A stretch of 64,000 nucleotides of DNA from Streptomyces hundungensis (GTDB lineage Bacteria > Actinomycetota > Actinomycetes > Streptomycetales > Streptomycetaceae): the NCBI RefSeq assembly GCF_003627815.1, contig NZ_CP032698.1, forward strand, positions 3,968,001 through 4,032,000, written 5' to 3'. Each line of letters begins with the position of its first letter. The stretch's first letter is position 1. The notes below the pieces were generated by a model, which did no database searches, was not told where the DNA came from, and worked only from the letters and a program-made list of their open reading frames with translations. Shown piece after piece: positions 16,865 to 24,889 of this stretch. Made by a program: the position numbers and the translations under genes.

Positions 16865-18181
16865 GTGGGCGAGGCCCGCGTCGCGGAAGGCGTCCAGGCT
16901 CGGGCGGATGGTGGCGGTCGCCTGGGACGTGGCGGCCACCGCGTCCAGGGTCTTGAGTCCGTCACCGGTGTTGAGCACCACCGTGGTGAGCGTGGGGTCG
17001 AGGAGACCGGCCTCGATGAGCTTCTTGGTGACGCCGACCGTCACACCGCCCGCGGTCTCCGCGAAGATGCCCTCGGTGCGGGCCAGCAGCTTGATGGCGT
17101 CCACGATCTGCTCGTCGTTGACGTCCTCCACCGCCCCGCCCGTACGGCGCGCGATGTCCAGGACGTACGGGCCGTCCGCCGGGTTGCCGATGGCGAGCGA
17201 CTTGGCGATGGTGTCCGGCTTCTGCGGGCGTACGACGTCGTGTCCGGCCTTGAAGGCGGTCGACACCGGGGAGCAGCCCTCGGCCTGGGCGCCGAAGATC
17301 TTGTACGGCTTGTCCTCGACGAGGCCGAGCTTGATCAGCTCCTGGAGACCCTTGTCGATCTTGGTGAGCTGGGAGCCCGAGGCGATCGGGATGACCAGCT
17401 GGTCCGGCAGCCGCCAGCCGAGCTGCTCGCAGATCTCGTACGCCAGCGTCTTGGAACCCTCGCCGTAGTACGGCCGCAGGTTGACGTTGACGAAGCCCCA
17501 GCCCTCGCCCAGCGGGTCGCCGATGAGCTCGGAGCAGAAGCGGTTCACGTCGTCGTAGTTGCCCTCGATGCCGACGAGCTCGCCGCCGTACACCGCGGCC
17601 ATGACGACCTTGCCCTGCTCCAGGTCGTGCGGGATGAACACGCAGGAGCGGAATCCGGCCCGCGCCGCGGCGGCGCCGACCGCGCCGGCGAGGTTGCCGG
17701 TGGAGGAGCAGGAGAGCGTGGTGAAGCCGAAGGCGCGGGCGGCCTCCAGGGCCTGGGCGACGACGCGGTCCTTGAAGGAGTGCGTCGGGTTGCCGGAGTC
17801 GTCCTTGACGAACAGCTTGCCGGACTCGACGCCCAGCTCGCGCGCCAGGTTCTCGGCCTTGACCAGCTTGGTGAAGCCCGGGTTCAGGTTCGGCTTGTCG
17901 GCCACGTCGGCGGGGACGGGCAGCAGCGGCGCGTAACGCCAGATGTTCTCCGGGCCCGCCTCGATCTGCTTGCGCAGCGCCTCGGGGTCGCCGAGCGGCA
18001 GGTCATAAGCCACTTCGAGCGGTCCGAAACACAGTTCGCAGGCGAAGATCGGGCCAAGTTCGAAACGCTGGCCGCATTCGCGGCAGGAAAGCCCGGACGC
18101 CGGACCGAGATCCACGGAAGTGCCGGCGGAGTCGGACGGGTTCTCGGTGGAGGTACGGCTTTCAACGGTCTGTGCAGACAT
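16862..18181 (-). CDS. thrC: Threonine synthase
   Basis: A 439-residue PLP enzyme; start taken at MSAQTVES. In-frame ATGs at 18229 and 18205 are possible but less well placed. Near residue 35 a four-cysteine zinc ribbon (CRECG, CELCFG) precedes the catalytic domain. The PLP lysine is in NPTHSFKDR, and the phosphate loop is SSTGNLAGAVG. It converts O-phosphohomoserine to threonine. The N-terminal zinc ribbon marks the long actinobacterial ThrC paralogue. Its neighbour is a sulfur-carrier gene, so a related beta-replacement reaction in sulfur metabolism cannot be excluded. The last codons merge with the 30-bp tandem repeat. Confidence 0.9.
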   Translation of the reverse strand: MSAQTVESRTSTENPSDSAGTSVDLGPASGLSCRECGQRFELGPIFACELCFGPLEVAYDLPLGDPEALRKQIEAGPENIWRYAPLLPVPADVADKPNLNPGFTKLVKAENLARELGVESGKLFVKDDSGNPTHSFKDRVVAQALEAARAFGFTTLSCSSTGNLAGAVGAAAARAGFRSCVFIPHDLEQGKVVMAAVYGGELVGIEGNYDDVNRFCSELIGDPLGEGWGFVNVNLRPYYGEGSKTLAYEICEQLGWRLPDQLVIPIASGSQLTKIDKGLQELIKLGLVEDKPYKIFGAQAEGCSPVSTAFKAGHDVVRPQKPDTIAKSLAIGNPADGPYVLDIARRTGGAVEDVNDEQIVDAIKLLARTEGIFAETAGGVTVGVTKKLIEAGLLDPTLTTVVLNTGDGLKTLDAVAATSQATATIRPSLDAFRDAGLAH

Positions 18182-18494
18182 GGAGGGGAGGCCCTTTCTC
18201 CTCATCTTCCTCAGGGCGAACTTCGCCATGAGACGGATTTGGCACCTTCCCTAGCCGGTGGCCTCGTGTCCTGAACAACGTGAGTACGTGATCGACGAGA
18301 ACCGACTGGAGGGTTGCCGGGGCTTCAACGGGCCGTTTCCCTCTGCCCCTCTGGATGAGCGGTATTTGATTGTCGGCGGGAGGACCCCCGGCATGCGACG
18401 GTCCTTCGCGTTGTTCAAGACTGTAACCGAAGCCCTGGACGGTTGAGATAGCCGTCCGAACCGCGAGATGGATCACACGAGGAGGCCAGGAGCC
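18182..18494. other. Divergent promoter region between thrC and gpgS
   Basis: About 310 bp without a convincing gene. Short frames in it show no family match. It should contain both promoters. A purine-rich GAGGAGAAAGGG lies 10-20 bp before the thrC ATG, and AGGAGG precedes the gpgS GTG. Confidence 0.45.
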
Positions 18495-19442
18495 GTGCTG
18501 GAAGAGGTGGAACGCTGGCTGAGCAGGCGTTCCTGGTCCGCGGCCGAGCGTCCGCTGGACCGGATGCTGGCCGCGAAACACCGCACGGGGACGACGGTCA
18601 GTGTCGTGTTGCCGGCGCTCGACGAGGAGGCCACGGTCGGCGCCATCGTGGCCACGATCCGCCGCGAGCTGATGACCGACGCGGTGCCGCTCGTCGACGA
18701 ACTCGTGGTCGTCGACTCCGGCTCCCGCGACCGCACGGCCGAGGTCGCGGCCGCGGCCGGGGCCCGGGTCGTGCACCGCGACGCGATCCTGCCCCGCGTT
18801 CCCGCGCTGCCCGGCAAGGGCGAGGTCCTGTGGCGTTCGCTCCTGGTGACCAGCGGCGACGTCGTGTGCTTCGTCGACGCCGACCTGAGGGACTTCGACG
18901 CGGGGTTCGTCTCCGGCATCGTCGGGCCGCTCCTGACCGACCCGGACGTGGCCTTCGTCAAGGCGATGTACGACCGCCCCTTCGGGACCACGGTCGGGCA
19001 GGGCGGCCGGGTCACCGAGCTCGTGGCGCGCCCGCTGCTCAACCTGCACTGGCCCCGACTGGCCGGAGTGGTCCAGCCGTTGGGCGGGGAGTACGCGGCC
19101 AGGCGCTCCCTCCTGGAACGGCTGCCCTTCCCCGTCGGGTACGGGGTGGAGCTGGCGCTGCTCGTCGACGCGCTGCACACGGTGGGCCTCGACGCGCTGG
19201 CCCAGGTCGACGTGGGCGTACGCAAGCACCGCCACCAGGACGGGCAGGCGCTCGGCCGGATGGCCGCCGCGATCTACCGCACCGCGCAGCTACGGCTCTC
19301 GCGCGGCCATCTCGTACGGCCCGAGCTGACCCAGTTCGTGCGCGGCGAGCACGGCTTCGTACCGCGTACTTACGCGGTGGACACCGAGGAGCGGCCGCCG
19401 ATGCGGGACATCGAGGAGTACGCGGTCCACCGGGCGGCATAG
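18495..19442 (+). CDS. gpgS: Glucosyl-3-phosphoglycerate synthase
   Basis: A 315-residue GT-A glycosyltransferase (GT81). GTG at 18495 is preferred over ATG 18468 because AGGAGG lies 9 bp upstream. Motifs follow mycobacterial GpgS: SVVLPALDEEATVG, DELVVVDSGSRDRT, PGKGEVLWRSLLVTSGDVV, the DAD metal site (CFVDADL), GGRVTELVARPLL, QPLGGEYA and GYGVELALLVDAL. It transfers glucose from a nucleotide sugar to 3-phosphoglycerate, the first step towards glucosylglycerate and methylglucose polysaccharides. The adjacent otsA makes another compatible solute. No gpgP phosphatase gene is evident nearby. Confidence 0.9.
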   Translation: MLEEVERWLSRRSWSAAERPLDRMLAAKHRTGTTVSVVLPALDEEATVGAIVATIRRELMTDAVPLVDELVVVDSGSRDRTAEVAAAAGARVVHRDAILPRVPALPGKGEVLWRSLLVTSGDVVCFVDADLRDFDAGFVSGIVGPLLTDPDVAFVKAMYDRPFGTTVGQGGRVTELVARPLLNLHWPRLAGVVQPLGGEYAARRSLLERLPFPVGYGVELALLVDALHTVGLDALAQVDVGVRKHRHQDGQALGRMAAAIYRTAQLRLSRGHLVRPELTQFVRGEHGFVPRTYAVDTEERPPMRDIEEYAVHRAA

Positions 19443-19575
19443 CGGCATAGGGGGCGACGGGGGGCAGGCACCAGGGGGCGGCGGTGCGGCGGGGGCCGTC
19501 GGGTGGCCGGATCCCGTCCACGGGGGCGGGCGCACGGGTGTTTGAGGGATCGCGGGGCGGGCTAGGTTCCGCAAT

Positions 19576-21051
19576 ATGGTCACCACGCACGCAGCCCCCC
19601 GGGCCCAGGTACTCCTCGCCTCCAATCGAGGCCCCGTTTCGTACGCTCTGAAGGACGACGGCTCCCTGGAGCCCAAGCGGGGCGGGGGCGGGCTCGTCTC
19701 CGGGCTCAGCGCGATCGGCTCGGACGTGGAGTCGGTGTGGGTGTGCGCGGCGCTCGGCGAGGGGGACCGCGAGGCGGTGCGGCGGGGCGTCGGTGAACAC
19801 GGCGTCCGCATGCTGGACATCGATGCGGAGGTGTTCTCCGACGCGTACAACGGCATCGCCAATTCGGTGCTGTGGTTCGTCCAGCACATGCTGTACCAGA
19901 CGCCGCTGGAGCCGGTCTTCGACGCGGAGTTCCGGCGGCAGTGGGCGTCGTACGAGGCGTACAACCGGGCCTTCGCCCAGGCGCTGGCGGCCGAGGCGGG
20001 GGACGGGGCGCGGGTCCTGGTGCAGGACTACCATCTCGCGCTGGTGCCCGGCATGCTCCGCGAGCTCCGCCCCGACCTGCGCATCGGCCACTTCTCGCAC
20101 ACGCCGTGGGCGCCGGTGGACTACTTCCGGATGCTGCCGGACGACATCGCGCGCCAGCTCCTGCGGGGCATGCTGGGCGCCGACCGGCTCGGCTTCCTGA
20201 CGCGGCGCTGGGCGTCGGCGTTCATGGCGTCGGTGGCGGGGGTGCTGCCGGCGGGCGAGGGCGAGCTGTTCGGGGCGGCGGAGGGCGAATCGGGCCGGTG
20301 CTTCTTCCGGCACGCGCCGGCCGGCTCGCTTCCCGCGCGGGACACGGACATCGCCGTCCACTCGCTCGGCGCGGACGGGGACTTCCTGCGGCGGCGCTCG
20401 CACGAGCCCGACGTCGAGGAGCGGATGGCCGCGCTGCGCGAGCAGATCGGGGCCGGCCGCAAGACGATCGTGCGGGTCGACCGCACCGAGCTGTCCAAGA
20501 ACATCGTGCGGGGTCTGCTCGCCTACCGGCACCTCCTGGAGGAGCACCCCGAGTGGCGCGAGCGGGTCGTGCACGTCGCCTTCGCGTACCCCTCCCGGCA
20601 GGACCTGGCGGTGTACCGGGAGTACACGGAGGAGGTGGCGCGGGTCGCCGCGGACATCAACTCCTCGTACGGTACGGAGAGTTGGACGCCGGTCGTGCTG
20701 CATGTCCAGGACGACTTCGCCCGTTCCCTCGCCGCGTACCGGCTGGCGGACGTCGCCCTCGTGAACCCCGTACGGGACGGGATGAACCTCGTCGCGAAGG
20801 AGGTGCCGGTCGTGTCGGACGCGGGGTGCGTGCTGGTGCTTTCGCGGGAGGCGGGGGCGTACGAGGAGCTCGGGGAGGATGCGTTGGTCGTGAACCCGTA
20901 CGACGTGACGGGGACGGCTTCCGCGTTGTACGCGGCGCTGAGTATGGGGGAGGGGGAGCGGGGGGAGCGGACGAAGCGGTTGGCGGCGGCGGGGACGGCG
21001 TTGCCGCCGCGAGCCTGGTTCCTGGGCCAGCTGGAGGCCCTGGCCCCCTAG
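19576..21051 (+). CDS. otsA: Trehalose-6-phosphate synthase (GT20)
   Basis: A 491-residue GT-B enzyme. It joins UDP- or GDP-glucose with glucose-6-P to give trehalose-6-P. Motifs are SNRGPVSYALKDDGSL, the glycine loop RGGGGLVSGL, VLVQDYHLALVPGMLR, GHFSHTPWAP and NPVRDGMNLVAKEVPV. The usual RLDYxKG sugar-phosphate segment appears as RVDRTELSKN, the divergent form of this actinobacterial clade. It lies 133 bp after gpgS on the same strand. The phosphatase gene otsB is 2 kb away on the other strand, separated by a secreted peptidase gene. The C-terminus is intact, ending LEALAP. Confidence 0.9.
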   Translation: MVTTHAAPRAQVLLASNRGPVSYALKDDGSLEPKRGGGGLVSGLSAIGSDVESVWVCAALGEGDREAVRRGVGEHGVRMLDIDAEVFSDAYNGIANSVLWFVQHMLYQTPLEPVFDAEFRRQWASYEAYNRAFAQALAAEAGDGARVLVQDYHLALVPGMLRELRPDLRIGHFSHTPWAPVDYFRMLPDDIARQLLRGMLGADRLGFLTRRWASAFMASVAGVLPAGEGELFGAAEGESGRCFFRHAPAGSLPARDTDIAVHSLGADGDFLRRRSHEPDVEERMAALREQIGAGRKTIVRVDRTELSKNIVRGLLAYRHLLEEHPEWRERVVHVAFAYPSRQDLAVYREYTEEVARVAADINSSYGTESWTPVVLHVQDDFARSLAAYRLADVALVNPVRDGMNLVAKEVPVVSDAGCVLVLSREAGAYEELGEDALVVNPYDVTGTASALYAALSMGEGERGERTKRLAAAGTALPPRAWFLGQLEALAP

Positions 21052-21055
21052 CCCC

Positions 21056-21200
21056 CTGGGGCTCCGCCCCAGACCCCGGACGCCTTTGCCCACCCGCCCG
21101 CCCGTGACGGGGGTTGGACAGCCCCGGCCCCTGGGGCTGCGCCCCAGACCCCCTTCGCGCCTCAAGGGCGCTCGTCCTCAATCGCCGGACGGGCTAAAAA
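21056..21200. repeat. Composite intergenic repeat after otsA
   Basis: Contains two copies of the palindromic GGGGCTCCGCCCC/GGGGCTGCGCCCC block, each followed by AGACCCC, with CACCCGCCCGCCCGTGACGGG between. It ends with GGGCGCTCGTCCTCAATCGC and CGGACGGGCT. The same parts, in the same order, recur at 15650-15790, 24690-24890, 40190-40345, 46135-46400 and 52070-52135. Confidence 0.8.
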
Positions 21201-21228
21201 TGCTCCCATGCGGGCCAGCACCGACCCG

Positions 21229-22899
21229 CTAGGGGGTGGGGCACGTGGGGGTGTCGGGGGGTGGGGTTCCGGTGGATAGGTATGTGTTCACCCTGTCGTC
21301 CACACACGCACTTCCATAACGCCCGTACAGACCATGCCTGTTCGCACCCTCAACCGTGAGGAGCCCGGAGCTCGGGAGCAGGCGGTGCAGTTCCAGGCTG
21401 CTCCGGTACGTCGTGCGGGGATCGCCCGTCGCCGCCACGATCAGGGCCTTCGCGTCGTGGCTCACCCGCGTGGGCGCCTCACGCGGACGGTCCCAGAACG
21501 CGCAGGGCGTGATGTTGTTGGCCAGCGGGCCGAACAGCGGATGCGTCGCGCGGCTGCGGCGGACGTCCCGCCAGTACGACTCGGGGTCGTGCGAGTCCGA
21601 CACATCGCCGCAGATGATCGCGGTCTGCATGCCCGTCGCACCACCCCCCTCGCCGCGCAGCGCGTATCTGAGCCCCGCCTCGAACTCCGGGGACAACGGC
21701 CTGGGCGGCCGCCCGTCGGCCGCCGCCGCGAGGAGCGACAACTGATCGGCGAAGGACGCCCGCGCCGCGGCGGTGTCGTCCGCCGTGCCCGTGTAGAGCA
21801 GAAGCGGCACCTGCGTATCGTCGATGCGGAAGGCGTCGGCGCCGGTCCCGATGGTCAGCGGCGCGCGGGCGGACACCGCCCGGACGTGTTCGACGGTCGC
21901 CAGCACCTCGGCACGGCTGCGCCCCAGCCCGTACACGCCGTGCCGCTCCGCCGCCCAGCCCGCCCAGTCCGCGAGCGCCTCCTCGTTCTCCCGCTCGGTT
22001 CCCTTCAGCAGCCGCGCACGGTAGTCGTCCGGCGCGAACGCCCCGTCGAGCACCACCCGGTCGGTGCGGCCGGGGAACATCTGGGTGTACACCGTGCCGA
22101 GGTAGGTGCCGTAGGAGTAGCCCAGGTAGGAGATCCGCCGCTCGCCGAGGGCACGCCGCATGACGTCCATGTCGCGGGCGGTGTTGCGGGTAGTGACGTA
22201 CGGCAGCACGGAGGCGTCGGCGGCCCGGCACTTGTCGGCCAGGCTCTTGTGCAGGGTGACCTGACGGTCGAAGGAAGCCCTGGTGGCGCCGGCCGAGAGC
22301 CATGGCATACCGACGGGCCAGCCGCAGTCCAGCGGGGTGCTGCGGCCCACGAAGCGCGGGTCGAAGCCGATGATGTCGTAGCGCGCTCCGACGTCCTTCA
22401 TCGCCTTCCGGATCGCCGGCGGCGCGCCCACCCCGGGGCCCCCGGGACCGCCCGTGTTGATCAGGAGCGAGCCGATGCGGTGACGGGTGTCGGTGGCCTT
22501 GAGCCGGGACATCGCGATGGTGATCGTCCGGCCCCGGGGGTCGGAGTAGTTCAGCGGGACCGTCGCCGTGGCGCACTGGAGGCCCGTTCCGTCCAGCTCC
22601 CGGCCCGTCGCGTCATCCGCGTCGCGGGCACAACTCCCCCAGCGCAGACGCTGGTTGTAGTAGCGATCGAGGGTGGAGGTGGTGGAGGTGGTGGGGGTGG
22701 TGGAGGTGGTGATGGTGGAGGTGGAGGTGGGCATGGTCGGCGCGGTGGGCGCGGTGGGCGCGGCCGTCGCGGGGATCGTGGCCAGGGAGGTGACCAGGGA
22801 GGTGACCAGGGCGAGGGCCGTCACGTGGAGCACGGGGCGCACGTGGCGGGGGAGGCGAGAGGTCGGGCGGGCGGAGGTGTGGGGGCGAGGGCGCGTCAC
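21229..22899 (-). CDS. Secreted S33-type peptidase/alpha-beta hydrolase
   Basis: A 556-residue protein with the GTG start chosen at VTRPRPHTS; the frame stays open 300 bp upstream but only as repeats. A signal peptide ends near TIPATAA. A Thr/Ser-only linker follows (residues 50-72), encoded by GGTGGA-type DNA repeats. The catalytic domain resembles Streptomyces tripeptidyl aminopeptidases of the Slp/Tap group: NTGGPGGPGVG oxyanion loop, GFDPRFVGRSTPLDC, nucleophile GYSYGTYLG. The C-terminal TAP-like domain has AATGDPRTTY and GANRHGLYG, the latter holding the likely His. Cysteines are numerous, as in secreted relatives. It is expected to release N-terminal peptides outside the cell. Confidence 0.85.
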   Translation of the reverse strand: MTRPRPHTSARPTSRLPRHVRPVLHVTALALVTSLVTSLATIPATAAPTAPTAPTMPTSTSTITTSTTPTTSTTSTLDRYYNQRLRWGSCARDADDATGRELDGTGLQCATATVPLNYSDPRGRTITIAMSRLKATDTRHRIGSLLINTGGPGGPGVGAPPAIRKAMKDVGARYDIIGFDPRFVGRSTPLDCGWPVGMPWLSAGATRASFDRQVTLHKSLADKCRAADASVLPYVTTRNTARDMDVMRRALGERRISYLGYSYGTYLGTVYTQMFPGRTDRVVLDGAFAPDDYRARLLKGTERENEEALADWAGWAAERHGVYGLGRSRAEVLATVEHVRAVSARAPLTIGTGADAFRIDDTQVPLLLYTGTADDTAAARASFADQLSLLAAAADGRPPRPLSPEFEAGLRYALRGEGGGATGMQTAIICGDVSDSHDPESYWRDVRRSRATHPLFGPLANNITPCAFWDRPREAPTRVSHDAKALIVAATGDPRTTYRSSLELHRLLPSSGLLTVEGANRHGLYGRYGSACVDDRVNTYLSTGTPPPDTPTCPTP

Positions 22900-23147
22900 C
22901 GGGTGTCGCCCGGGTGCGGCGTCGCCCTGTCCGCTTCGTGTGATCGCATGGTCCGAGGCTAGGGATCCGGCCCCGGGTGCCACATCGGGCGGCGGCACGA
23001 GGGCCACGGGCCCGCTCTCGGCGGCCCCACCGGGACCGGTGTCCCGGGGCGTCCTCCTCCTGGAGGAGGACGTCCCGGAGGGGCCGGAGGCCCGGAGGGC
23101 CCGAGCGGGGGCGGCACCCGCGGGCAGCACAGGCGCGCCTGCGGGCA

Positions 23148-23304
23148 CGGGTGAACCCGCGGACGCGCGTGAACCTGCGAGCACGGGCGAACCCGCGGGC
23201 ACGGGCGAACCCGCGGACGCGCGTGGACCCGCGGGCGTCGCAGGTCACATGTGCATGGCAGGCCACATGTGCGTGGCAGGTCACATGTGCGTGGCGAGCG
23301 CCTT
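23148..23304. repeat. 18-bp tandem repeats at and beyond the otsB 3' end
   Basis: Two neighbouring families of about 18 bp. From 23250 to 23304 the unit (GTCACATGTGCGTGGCAG and variants) occurs three times; the first copy holds the last codons and stop of otsB. From about 23148 to 23240 a second unit resembling ACGGGCGAACCCGCGGGC recurs about five times. The frame downstream of otsB stays open because the unit is a multiple of 3. Confidence 0.7.
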
Positions 23305-24120
23305 CAGGAACGTGGCCACGGACGCGGGGCCGTCCAGCAACAGGTCGCCCTTTTCGGCGAGTTCGTCGATGACGGTGTCCGCGGCCACCAGCAGCCCCGG
23401 CATGCCGTCCGAACGCAGCTTCTCCACCGCGCCGAACGCGGGCAGGTCCCCCAGGTCGTCGCCCGCGTAGAGCACCGACTCCGCCCCCACCTCGCGCAGA
23501 TACGCCGTGAGCGCCACCCCCTTGTCCATGCCGGGGGGCCGCAACTCCAGGACCATCCGGCCGGGTTCGATGACCAGGCCGTGCTGGGCCGCCAGGTCGG
23601 TGAGGGGTGCGCGCAGGGCCTCGAAGGCGGCTTGGGGGTCTTGGGCCCGGCGGGTGTGGACCGCGACGGCCTGCCCCTTCTCCTCCACCCAGGTGCCCCG
23701 CCAGGCCCCGTGGGCCTCCAGGAATCCGGGGAGTTCGGCGCGGGCGGCGGCCACGCCGGGGTGGGGGTCGGGGGTGTGGACGGTGCCGGTGACGGCGTCC
23801 CAGCGCTCCGCACCGTAGTGGCCCAGGACCACGAGGTGCTCCAGGCCCGGTACGCCCGCGAAGCCTCCGTAGCGGACCGCGACGCCGGCCGGACGGCCGG
23901 TGACCACGGCTACGGACGCCACGTGCGGGGCGAGCGCGGCCAGCGCGGGGACGGCGTCGGGGTGGGCCCGGGCCTGTTCGGGATCGGCGACGATCTCGGC
24001 GAGCGTGCCGTCGAAGTCGACGGCGATCACGGCTCGCTCCGGTCGCGCGAGGATCGCGGCGAGGCCGTCACGGCCGTACTGGGTGACGGGGGTCGGCAGG
24101 GGTTCCGGTTGGCTTCCCAT
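23281..24120 (-). CDS. otsB: Trehalose-6-phosphate phosphatase
   Basis: A 279-residue HAD-superfamily enzyme. Motif I is VDFDGTLAEI (both Asp residues), motif II VVTGRPAG, the cap segment GHYGAERWD, the lysine region MDKGVALTAYL and motif IV LYAGDDLGDLPAF. It removes phosphate from trehalose-6-P. The last codons ATHM and the stop lie inside an 18-bp tandem repeat, so the C-terminus may vary in length between strains. The gene points away from otsA and is followed by the S33 peptidase gene; a DUF3263 gene lies just upstream. Confidence 0.92.
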   Translation of the reverse strand: MGSQPEPLPTPVTQYGRDGLAAILARPERAVIAVDFDGTLAEIVADPEQARAHPDAVPALAALAPHVASVAVVTGRPAGVAVRYGGFAGVPGLEHLVVLGHYGAERWDAVTGTVHTPDPHPGVAAARAELPGFLEAHGAWRGTWVEEKGQAVAVHTRRAQDPQAAFEALRAPLTDLAAQHGLVIEPGRMVLELRPPGMDKGVALTAYLREVGAESVLYAGDDLGDLPAFGAVEKLRSDGMPGLLVAADTVIDELAEKGDLLLDGPASVATFLKALATHM

Positions 24121-24186
24121 GACACCGACCCTATCGGGCCCCGGCCGGGGCGGGGTGGGTGCACGTATGGCGCAAGGGCGCGTACG

Positions 24187-24420
24187 TCATCGTCGGGCTC
24201 GCTGTTCCTCGCGGAGGCGGCGCAGGCGGTTGACCGTGACGGGGTCGTGGGCGAGGGCGCGGGTGTCGTCGAGGAGGGCGTTCAGTAGCTGGTAGTAGCG
24301 GGTCGGGGAGACTCCGAGCTCCTCTCGGATGGCTCGTTCCTTGGCGCCGGGGGTGGGCCAGGGGCGGGTCTCCAGGTGGAGCACGGCGCGGGCGCGGGCG
24401 TCCAGGTCGTCGTCTGCCAT
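24187..24420 (-). CDS. DUF3263 small helix-turn-helix protein
   Basis: A 77-residue protein of the actinobacterial DUF3263 family: RARAVLHLETRPWPTPGAKE, then EELGVSPTRYYQLLNALLD, then LRRLREEQRARR. The central part looks like a helix-turn-helix and the tail is basic, so DNA binding is plausible. It sits 66 bp upstream of otsB on the same strand, an arrangement I recall as common in actinobacteria. Function is not established. The start at MADDDLD is the first sensible ATG. Confidence 0.88.
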   Translation of the reverse strand: MADDDLDARARAVLHLETRPWPTPGAKERAIREELGVSPTRYYQLLNALLDDTRALAHDPVTVNRLRRLREEQRARR

Positions 24421-24486
24421 ACGCCTTACGGTAGCCTCCCGCTCCCCTCGCCCCCGGCCCCCTCTCCGCGCCCCCGGCCCCGGATC

Positions 24487-24679
24487 GCGCAGTTCCCCGC
24501 GCCCCCAAAAACCCGCTTTCGTCTGCGGGCCGCAGGTGGCTGGGCGCGCAGTTCCCCGCGCCCCTAAACCCTCTCGCACCTGCGGGCCGTGGTCGCTTCT
24601 TGCGCAGTTCCTCGCGCCCCTGAAAACCCGTTCTCGTCTGCCGACCGTGCGTGGCTGGGCGCGCAGTTCCCCGCGCCCC
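24487..24679 (+). repeat. Array B of the 19-bp intergenic motif, 4 copies
   Basis: Motif copies start at 24487, 24546, 24602 and 24661 (spacing 56-59 bp). The third has a T in the C run. It lies between the DUF3263 gene and the sugar-binding lipoprotein gene. The composite repeat adjoins at 24690-24890, with a 37-bp palindromic element inside it. Confidence 0.85.
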
Positions 24680-24714
24680 TAACTACTCGGTGCTGGCCAG
24701 CACCTCAGCCTGTC

Positions 24715-24751
24715 ATGGGGGTCCCCCCTGGCCCTTAAGGCCTTGGGGGAG
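24715..24751. mobile_element. 37-bp palindromic mini-element (copy 1)
   Basis: A 37-bp block begins ATGGGGGTCCCCCCTGG and ends CCTTGGGGGAG; an identical block is at 46164-46200. At the matching place of the repeat at 15670 only CGGCG is found, so this looks like an insertion into the composite repeat. The internal CCTTAAGG is palindromic and can fold together with the C/G runs. It carries no coding capacity, so it would be a non-autonomous element. Confidence 0.5.
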
Positions 24752-24889
24752 ATTGAGGACGAGCGCCCTTAAGGCGCGAACGGGGTCCGGGGCAGAGCCC
24801 CAGGAGGCCCGGGACCGACCAACCCGCTGCACGGGCGGGTGGGTGGGCGAACCCCCCGGGGTTGGGGGCGGAGCCCCCAGGGACCCGGG

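Noticed and set aside
16775..18274. A 499-codon plus-strand frame opposite thrC
   Set aside because: Shadow of the threonine synthase gene; composition is Arg/Gly/Val-biased and no motifs exist.
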